Positions 1-8,600 of a stretch of 22,066 bases of DNA are shown piece after piece. The DNA is taken from the NCBI GenBank assembly GCA_964409645.1, contig CAYPEK010000072.1:1-22066 (forward strand), given 5' to 3'. The number at the start of each line of letters is the position of its first letter. Position 1 is the first letter of the stretch. The position numbers were made by a program, and so were the translations under genes. The notes below the pieces were generated by a model. It made no database searches. It saw only the letters and a program-made list of their open reading frames with translations, and was not told the origin of the DNA. Source of the DNA: CAYPEK01 sp964409645. Its GTDB lineage: Bacteria > UBP15 > UBA6099.

Positions 1-134
1 TTGAAAATCGATTTTTTCAATCTGATTTTCAAAAACTATTTTTTTCAGAGGTCTCTAGTTGTAAAGATACAGATGACAAAACCACGAGGGACAGCCACCG
101 AAAGAAGACACTAAGAGACAAAAGGGCGAAATAG
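1..134. other. Left-edge non-coding stretch with AT-rich inverted repeat
   Basis: No gene is supported here. Positions 1-9 (TTGAAAATC) and 24-32 (GATTTTCAA) form a perfect 9-bp inverted repeat followed by a run of seven T at 39-45. This could be a weak terminator for a plus-strand gene ending left of the window, but the stem is AT-rich. Positions 78-125 contain ACCACGAG and AGACACTAAGAGACAAAAGG, which look like a decayed version of the ACACGAAGACACAAAG repeat found intact near 5250 and 5450. Confidence 0.35.
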
Positions 135-165
135 AAAAAGGGCGGCTTGCGGCCGCCCTTTTTTT
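135..165. terminator. Bidirectional intrinsic terminator
   Basis: GGGCGGC (140-146) pairs with GCCGCCC (152-158) around a 5-nt loop. The stem is flanked by five A on the left and seven T on the right, so it can work on both strands. It lies 20 bp past the stop of the minus-strand cysteine-repeat gene and is its likely terminator. Confidence 0.8.
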
Positions 166-184
166 GCGTTGTGATGTGTTGTAA

Positions 185-931
185 CTATTGTTTCAGTGCC
201 GCGGGTACGGGTGCGCCTTCCTTTTCAAGTTGTTCGATCAGCGCCTGTTTTTTCGCCGCGCATGTTCCGGGGTCGCCTTTGCAAGACTTCATTACATCGG
301 CGGCCTTCTTCTTCCATTCCTGCTTTTTCGCTTTGCAGTCGGCGGAGTTAGAGTCGCACCATTTCTTGAACTCAAGCCGCTTCTGCTGTGCCTGCGCCCT
401 CTGTGCATTGCACTCGTCCGGGTTGTTCTTGCACCACTGCCTGCGATCCTGAACTTGTTTTTTCAACTGTTTGCACTGTTGCGGGTTCTGTTTGCAGCGC
501 TGTTTCAACATCTGCAACTTCTGACCATTCCCGGCATTACCTTTTTTTCCGGCCTTGCCGCCTTTGCCGGGGTTGACGTTTTTGCATTCGTCTGGGTTCT
601 GGATGCACCATGCCTCGATCTTATCCTTATGCGCTTTAGCAAGCGATCTCATTTCCTCTCTCTTGCTCTTGCAGTCGCTCGACTTCTCCGCGCATAGCCG
701 CTGCACTTCTTCCCGTTTCAGGCGCATCTCTTCTCTCTGCCGGTTGCACTCGTCGGTGTTCTGCCGGCACCACGCCTGAAGCGCCATCCCTTGTCCGCCG
801 CCTTTTCCGCGCGGGCCAAGCTGGAAGCCCATGCCTTTTCCTTTCGCCAACGCCATGCCGCTGAAGCTTACGGCTGCCACCAACAGCGCCGCCACGGCAA
901 CTTTTCTGACTCTCGATTTTTCAATCTTCAT
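185..931 (-). CDS. Exported cysteine-repeat protein with seven C-x6-C motifs
   Basis: 248 residues, family not recognised. Residues 1-28 form a Sec signal peptide: basic start, hydrophobic VAVAALLVAAVSFSG, and ALA before the likely cut. The mature part is very basic and hydrophilic. All 14 cysteines fall in seven C-x6-C pairs starting at residues 55, 80, 109, 146, 167, 192 and 217, so spacing is mostly 21-29 residues with several steps of 25. The best pairs read WCxxNPDEC. The intervening segments are rich in K, R, E and Q and should be helical, apart from a Gly/Lys-rich linker at about 121-137. An exported protein with paired cysteines suggests helical segments stapled by disulfides in the periplasm or outside the cell; metal binding is another possibility. 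The ATG at 931 has a purine-rich GGAAGGGAG site upstream. It stands alone, with a terminator just downstream. Coding is well supported; function is unknown. Confidence 0.85.
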   Translation of the reverse strand: MKIEKSRVRKVAVAALLVAAVSFSGMALAKGKGMGFQLGPRGKGGGQGMALQAWCRQNTDECNRQREEMRLKREEVQRLCAEKSSDCKSKREEMRSLAKAHKDKIEAWCIQNPDECKNVNPGKGGKAGKKGNAGNGQKLQMLKQRCKQNPQQCKQLKKQVQDRRQWCKNNPDECNAQRAQAQQKRLEFKKWCDSNSADCKAKKQEWKKKAADVMKSCKGDPGTCAAKKQALIEQLEKEGAPVPAALKQ

Positions 932-1051
932 GCTTTTGGTCTCCCTTCCAAGGTTTCATTCCATGAGACGCGGTGAAGCCGGTTTTGGTTAATTGATGGT
1001 AAAAAAATTTTGATGTTGCCCCAAAGTTATAGGACAAATAAATGAAACAAT

Positions 1052-1175
1052 GGGTCAGGCCATGAATTGTGAATTGAGCTTCCGGATGTATCGATAACTA
1101 CTCTTGCCACATACGCCTATGTGAGACGACAATTATTTCCTGATACAGCTCAATTCCCAATTCACGGCCTGACCC
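1052..1175. mobile_element. 124-bp terminal-inverted-repeat element (MITE/REP-like), copy 1
   Basis: The left end GGGTCAGGCCATGAATTG... (1052-1080) and right end ...CGGCCTGACCC (1147-1175) are complementary over about 29 bp with two mismatches. The interior contains CACATA (1108-1113) and TATGTG (1118-1123) around a 4-nt loop, so the whole unit folds as a long hairpin with an inner hairpin. A homologous unit in the opposite orientation lies at 14056-14180. There is no transposase in it. The design resembles small elements mobilised in trans, for example by IS200-like or REP-associated transposases, but that link is inferred. Confidence 0.8.
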
Positions 1176-1286
1176 AAAAGTACCTTATCAAATTTTTGGA
1201 AGGGACAAGCACCGATTCGTATTCGGCAAGAAAAGGCGCGCCCGCCCGCATTGACTCTTTTTAGTCTCCTCGGCGTCTTCGCTGTA

Positions 1287-2396
1287 TCAGTCGATCTCGA
1301 CGAGTTCGTACTTCCGTGAGCCGAGGCCGAGCGTCTGCGCGTATTCGAGCTGCGCGCTCCAGTCAACATTCTTGTAGAGGGCGCGGAACTTGTCCTTCGA
1401 GTTGGCGTCCGCGCCGAGTTTGGAGGCCGGGTTGCCGGGCGCGCGGTTCACGAGGTCCACCGACGCCTGATCCGCCGCCACCGGGTCCTTCGACACGACG
1501 ATCCCGATGTCGGCCACGATCGGCACGTCGCTGAAATCGCAGCAGTCGCAGTCCGGCGTGACGTTCGTGATAATGTTGAAGAAAGCGCACTTGCCCTGTT
1601 TCTCCTGAATGACCGCGAGGTTGTACTCCGCCATTTTCTCCATCATCACGCGCGCGTCCGATTTCCAGTTGACGGCGATTGCCTCGTAGCGGCAGGCGAC
1701 GGTGCATTCGGCGCAGCCGATGCAGCGGGAGGGGTCGATGGCCGCCTTTTTCTCCGCCGTCATCGAGATCGCGTTCTCCGGGCATTTGCCGACGCACGTC
1801 CGGCAGCCGGTGCATTTCTTCGCCGTCACCTTCGGCTTGACGTCCGAGTGCTGGTTCTGCTTACCGCTCGGCGCGGCGCAGCCCATGCCGACATTTTTCA
1901 GCGTGCCGCCAAAGCCGGTGCCGATGTGGCCCTTGAAGTGGGAGACCGCGATCAGCGAGTTTGCCCGGTGGATTCCGGAGGCGATTTTGCACGATTTGAA
2001 GTAGCGGCCTTTGATCGGCACAACCGCGTAGTCGTCGCCGAATAGGCCGTCCGCGACGATCACGGGCGCCCCGATAACGGCGGGGGTGAACCCGTTTCCG
2101 TAGGCGGTCATCAGGTTGTCGTAAGCGTTCTTGCGCGAACCGGCGTAGAGAGTGTTGGCGTCGGTTACGAATGGAAGTCCGCCCGCGGCCTCGATCTCCC
2201 GCACGAGTGTGCGGATAAGCGGCGGCTGCACGTAAGCAAGGTTGCCCTTTTCGCCCCAGTGGAGTTTGATCGCCACGAGGTCTTTCTTCGAGATCGCATC
2301 CGCCACCCCGGCTGCCCGGAACAGCTTTATGAGTTTGTCGTGCATGTTGTTTCCGAATCTTGTTCTCGAACTTGAGAAGTAAACCTTGCTCTCCAT
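1287..2396 (-). CDS. DUF362 domain protein with two [4Fe-4S] ferredoxin motifs
   Basis: 369 residues from the ATG at 2396, chosen because GAGGTG lies 6 bp upstream. The open frame runs to 2510, but the extra 38 residues come from AT-rich DNA and have no ribosome site. Residues 1 to about 185 match the DUF362 type (AIKLHWGEKGN, FVTDANTLYAG, AVSHFKGHIGTGFGG). Then come two classic 4Fe-4S cores, CTGCRTCVGKCP and CIGCAECTVACR, in a 2[4Fe-4S] ferredoxin module, and later a CDCC cluster near residue 285. DUF362 proteins with ferredoxin domains are widespread iron-sulfur proteins of unsettled role, usually taken as cytosolic electron-transfer or redox proteins. No partner gene is adjacent. Family assignment is firm; the substrate is unknown. 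Confidence 0.9.
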   Translation of the reverse strand: MESKVYFSSSRTRFGNNMHDKLIKLFRAAGVADAISKKDLVAIKLHWGEKGNLAYVQPPLIRTLVREIEAAGGLPFVTDANTLYAGSRKNAYDNLMTAYGNGFTPAVIGAPVIVADGLFGDDYAVVPIKGRYFKSCKIASGIHRANSLIAVSHFKGHIGTGFGGTLKNVGMGCAAPSGKQNQHSDVKPKVTAKKCTGCRTCVGKCPENAISMTAEKKAAIDPSRCIGCAECTVACRYEAIAVNWKSDARVMMEKMAEYNLAVIQEKQGKCAFFNIITNVTPDCDCCDFSDVPIVADIGIVVSKDPVAADQASVDLVNRAPGNPASKLGADANSKDKFRALYKNVDWSAQLEYAQTLGLGSRKYELVEID

Positions 2397-2754
2397 TGGC
2401 GTCACCTCGAACCGAATGATGTCAATTATATTAGTGTCGAAAACGTGCGGCGTCAAAGGCGCGGGCGTCAAAAAGCTATATATATTGATACTATATATCA
2501 TATATATCAATTTAAATCGCTTTTGAGCGACTGGCGCGGCATCGAAAACGTGACGCTCATCACACGGAGAGGCCGCACCCGATTATATGTCGTGCTCATA
2601 GTTATGATGCGCGAAAATAAGATGTTATTGCTGTTATTTTAGTAAAATTGCTTGTTATAAAGGATTAAGCGTTAAATAATAGTTATTTATTTATAATGCT
2701 CTTAATATATTGCAAAATCATGGTCTGCAACGCGTTTAAAATTTTAAATTTATG
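2397..2754. other. AT-rich intergenic stretch
   Basis: No gene seen. The stretch is much more AT-rich than the flanking genes. At 2475-2511 there is a TA-rich segment holding an inverted repeat, ATTGATA (2484-2490) with TATCAAT (2505-2511), which could bind a regulator or serve the minus-strand DUF362 gene. The remainder is a divergent upstream region for the DUF362 and SPOR genes. Confidence 0.5.
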
Positions 2755-2781
2755 TGGACAAACAACCCTTTGTGGTATAAT
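2755..2781 (+). promoter_or_regulatory. Sigma-70 promoter with extended -10 for the SPOR gene
   Basis: TGTGGTATAAT (2771-2781) combines a perfect TATAAT with a TGn extension. A TGGACA lies 15 bp upstream at 2755-2760; this spacing is short, but an extended -10 tolerates a poor -35. The start codon is at 2870, giving a leader of about 80 nt that contains a six-codon reading frame (ATG at 2812). Confidence 0.6.
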
Positions 2782-2869
2782 AGCGTATTCGATTTTTAGT
2801 GACTTAAGGTTATGAAAAATCGGTGGTATTGAAGGGAAGACCGGTCAACATCAGAGAGGACAAGCCGGG

Positions 2870-4432
2870 ATGGATAAATTCAGCATAGGCAAGGGCGGCA
2901 AGACGCCCAAGCAGCCGCCCGCTGCACCGCAGCAAAAGGAAAACGGACAGTCACCCGCGGATCGTGCGGGGAAAAGACTTTTCAGCAGCAAGGCAAAAGC
3001 GCCGAAGGCAGACAAGGCCCCGAAAACCGCGAAGGCGGGCGGCGGCCTCTTCAGCAAAAAGGCGCCGAAAGCCGACGCGGCACAACCGGCGGCCCAGCCG
3101 AAACCCGGCGCAGCACAGGCGAAACCGGCTGCGGCGATGAAAACCGCCGGCAAACCCGCAAAAGCAGCGGCGGGCGGAGCGGCGGCCGGCTCCAACAAAT
3201 CGAAAATTATCCTTTTATCCATATTAGGTGAGGTGCTCGTCGGCGCGGTTGCGTTCACGTTGATGAACAGCGGCAGCAGCAGACAGCCGGTAGGTGTGAA
3301 CCCGAACATGCGCAGGCCGATGACCGGCCCGGCGGTGCCCGGCGCGCGTGGACCGAACATCCCCGGGCGGAATCAGGTTCGCGGTCCGAACATTCCTCCT
3401 CGGACGCAGGGACAGCCCGGCGTCGGGATGAACCGACAGCAGGCGTCGAGACCCGCTCCCGGGCAGAAACAGACGATACCGGAACTTCCGAAAAAACAGC
3501 AGCAGCCTGTGGCGGCGGCGAAAAAAGAAGCGCCGGCGGAACAGATTGAGACTCCGCAGCGGAAGCCGATTCTAAGTCCGGCGGCGAGGAAGAACATACG
3601 TCAGCAGGCAAGAGCGCAGCAGCCCGAGCAGAGAAGGCCGCAGATTCCGCAGACGGCGAAACCGGCAGTGCAGAAAAGGCCAAAAGTCGCGCCTGTGGCG
3701 GCAGCGCCGAAGGCTAAGCCCGTTGTGAAGCAGACACCGAAACCCGCCCCGAAACCGGCGGCGGTGAGTTCGAAACCGGCAGCCAAGCCGGCGGTTGCAG
3801 TGGCCCCGGCGAAAAAGCCGGTTACAAAACCAGCGACGAAGAAAACCACATATCCGTCGGTTGCCTCCAAGAAAGTGCAGCCGAAAACGGAATCGGTATA
3901 TATCGGCAGACAGAGCAGCGACCGGATAGCCGAAAGTTACTCGGCTCCGGCGGCGAAGACATCCACAAAATCAAAAGCGCCGGCGACTGTGCAGATATCG
4001 GCGCTGCCGTACAAAGGCTCGAAAAACACAGGCAAAACATACGCCCACACTTCGTCGGGCGACCTTTACAGTTGGCCGGGCGGGCAGTCGAAGGGCAGCA
4101 GCAAGACGCTGTTTCAGGAACAGGCCGAACCGGAAGTTGTAGTGCAGAAGCAGGAACGCGAGAAAATGATGGACGAATTCGCGTCCGTCAAAAAACTATA
4201 TATGGTACTAATAAAAGAGTCCGCTGACCCGGAGGAGCTGCGCGATTACGGAAGAAGGATGCCGTACACGACGCCGCCCCCGGAGATCAAGCAGACAATG
4301 AGCCACGGCAGACAGGTTTACTGGCTGACCGTAGGCCACTACACGACGGCGGACAAGGCGTATAACAAAGCTCAGGAACTTAAATCCATGGGCGTTGAGA
4401 CGACCGTCGTGTCAGAGAAGATTTACTATTAG
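2870..4432 (+). CDS. SPOR-domain single-pass membrane protein (FtsN-like layout)
   Basis: 520 residues. The first ~110 residues are Lys/Ala/Pro-rich and basic, so probably cytoplasmic. One membrane span follows (IILLSILGEVLVGAVAFTL, about 113-131), then a long Pro/Lys/Ala-rich linker with PNIP repeats near 150-180, suited to crossing the peptidoglycan. The C-terminal ~80 residues (440-520) form a SPOR-like domain; VYWLTVGHYTTADKAYNKA and the following helix-strand to the end fit the second half of that fold. SPOR domains bind glycan strands stripped of peptides at division septa. The layout is like FtsN, but outside the SPOR part there is no alignable similarity, so I give no symbol. SD AGAGGA at 2855-2860. 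The lytic transglycosylase gene follows 68 bp later. Low-complexity composition makes function calls beyond SPOR unsafe. Confidence 0.85.
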   Translation: MDKFSIGKGGKTPKQPPAAPQQKENGQSPADRAGKRLFSSKAKAPKADKAPKTAKAGGGLFSKKAPKADAAQPAAQPKPGAAQAKPAAAMKTAGKPAKAAAGGAAAGSNKSKIILLSILGEVLVGAVAFTLMNSGSSRQPVGVNPNMRRPMTGPAVPGARGPNIPGRNQVRGPNIPPRTQGQPGVGMNRQQASRPAPGQKQTIPELPKKQQQPVAAAKKEAPAEQIETPQRKPILSPAARKNIRQQARAQQPEQRRPQIPQTAKPAVQKRPKVAPVAAAPKAKPVVKQTPKPAPKPAAVSSKPAAKPAVAVAPAKKPVTKPATKKTTYPSVASKKVQPKTESVYIGRQSSDRIAESYSAPAAKTSTKSKAPATVQISALPYKGSKNTGKTYAHTSSGDLYSWPGGQSKGSSKTLFQEQAEPEVVVQKQEREKMMDEFASVKKLYMVLIKESADPEELRDYGRRMPYTTPPPEIKQTMSHGRQVYWLTVGHYTTADKAYNKAQELKSMGVETTVVSEKIYY

Positions 4433-4500
4433 AAAAATCCCGCCGGCCCTGAAGTAGAGAGCCTTTTTTCCGAGCGGGAACAGGGGAGCCATGGATAGCT

Positions 4501-5160
4501 ATGAAAACAGCCGCGACTGTTGTATTGGTCATTGCGCTAATATCGTTTCTGCATAAGGACCACAAGCATGACAAAAAGGCGGAAGTGTTCTCAAAACCGC
4601 CGATCACGTATCAAGAGGGAAGCACCGGCGGGCAGCCAGCGGTGCTCTACCCCGAGCAGCAGCCGACCCAGCCGCCCGTCCAGTACACCGGCAACGACGA
4701 GCGCGCGAAACAGCAGATAATCGCATTCGCGAAATCCGCATACAAAAGCCTCGCAATCTCGGACAGCACGCTGGATGAAGTCGCGGGGAAAATCGTGCAG
4801 TACGCCACCATGTACGGGATCGACTACGCGCTCGCCGCCGCGCTCGTGGCACGCGAATCGCGCTTCAACCCGAACGCCACATCGCCGCACGGCGCGCAGG
4901 GCCTCTGCCAGCTCATTCCGTCAACCGCGCAGACGCTCGGTGTCACAAGCCCGTATGACATCGACCAGAACCTCAACGGCGGCTTCAAGTATTTCAGGTC
5001 GTTGCTCGACAGGTACAGCGACCGCGCGGATCAGATCGACCTCGCGCTGGCGTCCTACCTGCTCGGCCCGAAAGCAGTCACCCCGGGCGGCCTTAGCGAA
5101 AAAACGCAGGGCTACGTCAACGACATACTCGCCGCGCGCGACCAGATCGCCTCGAAATAA
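4501..5160 (+). CDS. Membrane-anchored lytic transglycosylase (SLT domain)
   Basis: 219 residues. An N-terminal hydrophobic segment (TVVLVIALISFL, residues 6-17) has no clear cleavage site or lipobox, so it is probably an anchor; a Pro/Gln-rich linker follows to about residue 65. The SLT domain spans about 85-215: catalytic Glu119 in ALVARESRFNP, then GAQGLCQLIPSTAQ (131-144, with Cys136 where Met is usual) and NLNGGFKYFRSLL (158-170). The motif normally near AYNAGP reads SYLLGP here (185-190), so the usual Asn is missing. Such enzymes cut the glycan backbone of peptidoglycan and form 1,6-anhydro ends. AGGGGAG at about 4482-4488 serves the ATG at 4501; the ATG at 4491 is out of frame and hits a stop. 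It sits directly behind the SPOR gene and ahead of a strong terminator, so the two are likely cotranscribed. Confidence 0.9.
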   Translation: MKTAATVVLVIALISFLHKDHKHDKKAEVFSKPPITYQEGSTGGQPAVLYPEQQPTQPPVQYTGNDERAKQQIIAFAKSAYKSLAISDSTLDEVAGKIVQYATMYGIDYALAAALVARESRFNPNATSPHGAQGLCQLIPSTAQTLGVTSPYDIDQNLNGGFKYFRSLLDRYSDRADQIDLALASYLLGPKAVTPGGLSEKTQGYVNDILAARDQIASK

Positions 5161-5182
5161 ATTAACCCGAAAAACCGCATCC

Positions 5183-5211
5183 AAAAAGCGGGCCGCAACG
5201 CCCGCTTTTTT
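5183..5211 (+). terminator. Intrinsic terminator after the transglycosylase gene
   Basis: GCGGGC (5188-5193) pairs with GCCCGC (5200-5205). The stem is extended by flanking A and T runs and ends in six T (5206-5211). It starts 23 bp after the stop codon. Confidence 0.85.
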
Positions 5212-5241
5212 GCTTTGGCGGAATACGAAAAAGAATAGGAT

Positions 5242-5309
5242 TCACCACAAAGACACGAAGACACAAAGGGAAAGGAGAGGTTGCACGCTGACGCGTGCTC
5301 AATGCAAAA
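5242..5309 (+). repeat. 68-bp dispersed repeat, copy A
   Basis: This is identical over 68 bp to 5443-5510. It starts TCACCACAAAGACACGAAG, continues through a purine-rich GGGAAAGGAGAGG stretch, and ends with the hairpin GCACGC-TGAC-GCGTGC and TCAATGCAAAA. It is non-coding and lies just beyond the terminator. Confidence 0.9.
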
Positions 5310-5353
5310 ATATCGAAGGCTGAAATAAATACAGCAAAAAGGAAAGTTGAATC

Positions 5354-5384
5354 CGAGCCGCGCGCGCAAGCAGGCGGTCACGTT
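5354..5384 (+). repeat. GAGCCGCGCGCG...CGGTCACGTT repeat, copy 1
   Basis: A unit of about 31 bp beginning CGAGCCGCGCGCG and ending GCGGTCACGTT. Near-identical units lie at 17816-17847 and 21943-21974, and a diverged inverted one at 17739-17773. It sits between the two copies of the 68-bp repeat. Confidence 0.8.
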
Positions 5385-5442
5385 TTGGTCGTTAAAGAAT
5401 GTATAATTCTGGAGTCGTTGCTGAAGAAGCTGTTTTGAAAAA

Positions 5443-5510
5443 TCACCACAAAGACACGAAGACACAAAGGGAAAGGAGAGGTTGCACGCTGACGCGTGCT
5501 CAATGCAAAA
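5443..5510 (+). repeat. 68-bp dispersed repeat, copy B
   Basis: A perfect second copy of the 5242-5309 unit, same orientation, 201 bp downstream. Perfect identity in non-coding DNA implies recent duplication or gene conversion. Confidence 0.9.
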
Positions 5511-5542
5511 GAGTCCACAGGCACCGCGCAACCTGTTTTATG

Positions 5543-5562
5543 TCGCGCGCGTGAGCGCGCGA
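5543..5562. repeat. Perfect GC-rich hairpin
   Basis: TCGCGCGC (5543-5550) and GCGCGCGA (5555-5562) are perfect complements around a GTGA loop. No T-run follows, so it is unlikely to be an intrinsic terminator. It lies between copy B and the inverted partial copy and may be part of the repeat cluster. Confidence 0.6.
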
Positions 5563-5570
5563 TGTGATTT

Positions 5571-5594
5571 TCTTTGTGTCTTCGTGTCTTGGTG
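5571..5594 (-). repeat. Inverted partial copy of the ACACGAAGACACAAAG repeat
   Basis: TCTTTGTGTCTTCGTGTCTT then GGTGG is the reverse complement of the first ~24 bp of the 68-bp repeat, with one substitution. Together with copy B it makes a large inverted repeat (about 5444-5594). The remaining stretch to 5672 holds no other feature I can support. Confidence 0.75.
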
Positions 5595-5672
5595 GTAAAT
5601 ATTTGAAGGCAGTTTTTTCGGCCGGTATTCGATCAGCTTAAATTATGATTGCCGCATGTTGAAGGCGCGGTT

Positions 5673-8600
5673 TTACGCGAATTTACGCATGGCGGCGAGG
5701 TAGTCGCGGTTGCGTTCGAGGTAGAACGAGAGGGCGCGGGCGAAGTTCTTGCCGACAATGCCGTCGATGAAAAGCTGGCTGATCTCGCGGTTGCGTTCGA
5801 GCACGTTCTGAGTGCGGATTAGAATTCTTCGCTCGTCCCAAGACATGTTGCGCATGATGATTCTGAGTGCGCTGCGGGCGCGCGGCCGGTACATCCAGAA
5901 GTAGAGCAGGTCGAGCGCGATGATGATGATGATGTTTTCGAGTTCGCACGACTCCTCTTTCATGGCGCAGAGGAATTCCTTCGGGCGTTCGAGGAGGTCG
6001 AGCAGGTCCATTTCCGGGAAGACGAGTTCGAGCTTGGTGTATGTTTCGAAGAGTTGTTTGAGCTTGTCTTCGTAGTCCCAGATGGCGATCTGGATATTTG
6101 TGTTGCGGTCCGCGGCGCCTTCGATGAATGCGGCGACCCAGTCCGACGAGAATTTCGAAATGATGGTGGCCCACATCTGAAGCATGGCTTCGTAGCCGAC
6201 AACGCCTTTGAGTCGGAAGATTTCGGCGATCGCGAAGTTGATGGCGATGGCAAGCGGGATCGAGAGCACGGTGCGGAACATGTTGCCGATGATGGCTTCT
6301 TTCTGGAGACCCCGGAAGTAGTTATGGCTCGAAATGTAGAGTCCGTTCGAGAGGGCGATGAATGTGTAGAGCAGCACCGGGTTTGTCGTTGTGTTTATGT
6401 GGAATGTATTGTTGAGAATTACTGATTTGACGAGCCAGTCCAGAAGCGGGACGGAAAAGCCGGTGTAGAAGAGGGAGTCCGCGATGCGGCCCCAGCGGAC
6501 ATAGTCGCGCCAGCTCAGGAGTTGCGATTGGCGAATGCCGCCGCCGCCGACGACGGACTGGAGCACGTTGCGGGCTGCGGTGATGCCGAGCCAGATGAAG
6601 GCGCCGAAGTTGGCGAGGAAGAACCAGTCCTTCGTTAGTTTGAAAGTGATGTAGGCGACGGTGAAGCCGATGAGCACCTTGATCGCGTTTTTGGTTCCGG
6701 TATTTAGGTTTTTAAGCGACCGGCCGAGCGAGCGGCCGCAGTTGTCGCGTTGTTTGTTGTTTTTTGGCGCGAGTTCGAGCCCGTTGCCGTTCCATTCGAG
6801 GACGCCGCCAAGCGTGACGAGATTGCCGCGCGCTTCGAGATCGGTTGTGTCGTAATCGACGAGCCAGTCCTTCTGCAGGTGGTAGCCGAGCCTGCGTATG
6901 ACGGGTATGCGGCGGATGAATCTGTAGATCGAGTTGTAAACGCCGCTGAAACTTGCGCGCGGGATGTACGTTCCTCGGAGCCGCTCGGTCACGTTGATAG
7001 GCACCGTTTCGTACGAGGACGACTGCGACTTTGAGGCCTTCGATATTTCCTTCTGGGAGCGTTTCGGGAGCGTTTCCTTGATGACGAGCCCCATGCCGTG
7101 TGTCCTGTGTGTGCGGCCCGCGGAGTCGCTTCCGATGTGGATGTCGAGCGGGCGGCCTTTGTGGTACGACTGGAACACGGCCATGTTGCGTAGGATGGTT
7201 TTGAATTTCTCCGCTCGTTCGGCCGAGTCTGGCGACGCCGGCGCTTCGATCAGGTCAATATATGATTTGATTATCTGTTTCAGCTTCACGACATTGCCGT
7301 TGTTGATGACGCGGCGCAGGTCGTTGATCTCGGCGTAGCCGGTCTGCTTGCCGCTGGAGAAGTCTTTCAGGTTGTATATTTCGAGGTGCGTGACCATGCC
7401 GTCGCAGTCGTAGAGAAGTTCGAGCACGTCGAGCGGCGAGAGGTCGCTGAGGTTGAGCGTGATCCTGTAGCCGGACGGAAGCGAATGGAGCCGGTCCATG
7501 AGTTCGCGCGGCGCGAGGCGGAGCATATCCGGGACGTCCGGACCGTCGTGCGGGATATTCGGGTCGAGAAGGGTGGGGTTCGCGGTCGGGCGCAGGTAAC
7601 GCTCGACAATCTCGCGCGGGTCGAGCGCGTTCATCTGCTCGACCAGTTTCGCCGCCTCGGCTTTCTGCTGCTCGTTCATGCCCTTGATGTGCTCGCGAAG
7701 CTCTTCAGTGCGCCGTTCGAGTTCGGGAAGAAGTTTGGTGTGGATGAACTCGGCGAGGTGGAGAAGCGACGCTTGCCCTACGCCGACGAACGATATGAAG
7801 TCCTCCCGGCAGAGCTGCGTGAGTTTCAGCCCGAACAGCGCGTTCAGCTCGCGCCTGTGAATCAGGTTGTACTGGTCGAGCAGGTCTAACACGTGCTGCT
7901 GTTTGTAGGTGGAAACCTTTGCGCTCTCTTCGAGAAACGCTTTCACTTTGCTGTCGTTGAGGAAGTCGATGAAGTCCTGAGCGTCGGAGAACCCGCGCGG
8001 TGTCCAGATGAAGTGGACATATCTGTTTCTGAAACGAGCGGGGAATTCGATGCCGACGCGGACGTTGATGCCCATGATTTCGGCGGCCTGAAGAAGCTCT
8101 TCGGCGGCTTCCGGCCGGACGTAGTTGTAATAGATGACCGTGAGGTTGCGGATGCCCTTGATCCACGCGTCCATGATTAGGTGCGTGGGCGATTTGCGGC
8201 CTTTCGTGCTGGAGTCGTGGACGTGGTGGTCGAACGCAACCTGATTCCACTCTTCCGGCATTTCGAGCAGGTGGTATCTGCGGAGCAGCGAGCGGATGAT
8301 GCGCGGCTTTCCTGCGGACGCGGCGCGAAAGTCGTGGGCGAGCTCGATGTGCTCTTCCGGCGTGCCGCCTTCGCGCAGCAGGTCCTTCATTATCTGGAGC
8401 AGCACGCGGGCAGTGTTGCGGCGCAGCACCCGCTGGCCGCCGAATAGAACTTCGTCGCGGAGTGAGCGGAGCGCGCCGATGCGCTCGGTGGCCGCGCCGA
8501 ATTCGAGCGTGTTGAGGAGGTGGACCGCGGCGTACGCGATGCGCAGGTCTTTATATGCCGCCATCTCCTTGATCCCGTGCGGGTGCAGATAAGGCACCAG

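Noticed and set aside
2397..2510. 38-residue N-terminal extension of the DUF362 protein
   Set aside because: Translated from AT-rich intergenic DNA with no ribosome site; the ATG at 2396 has GAGGTG at correct spacing.
2812..2832. Six-codon leader peptide before the SPOR gene
   Set aside because: AAGG is too close to its ATG and the codons show no attenuation-like content or terminator.
5242..5510. Possible CRISPR array from the 68-bp repeats
   Set aside because: Only two copies, 68 bp each, about 133 bp apart with another repeat between them; no cas genes and no regular spacers.
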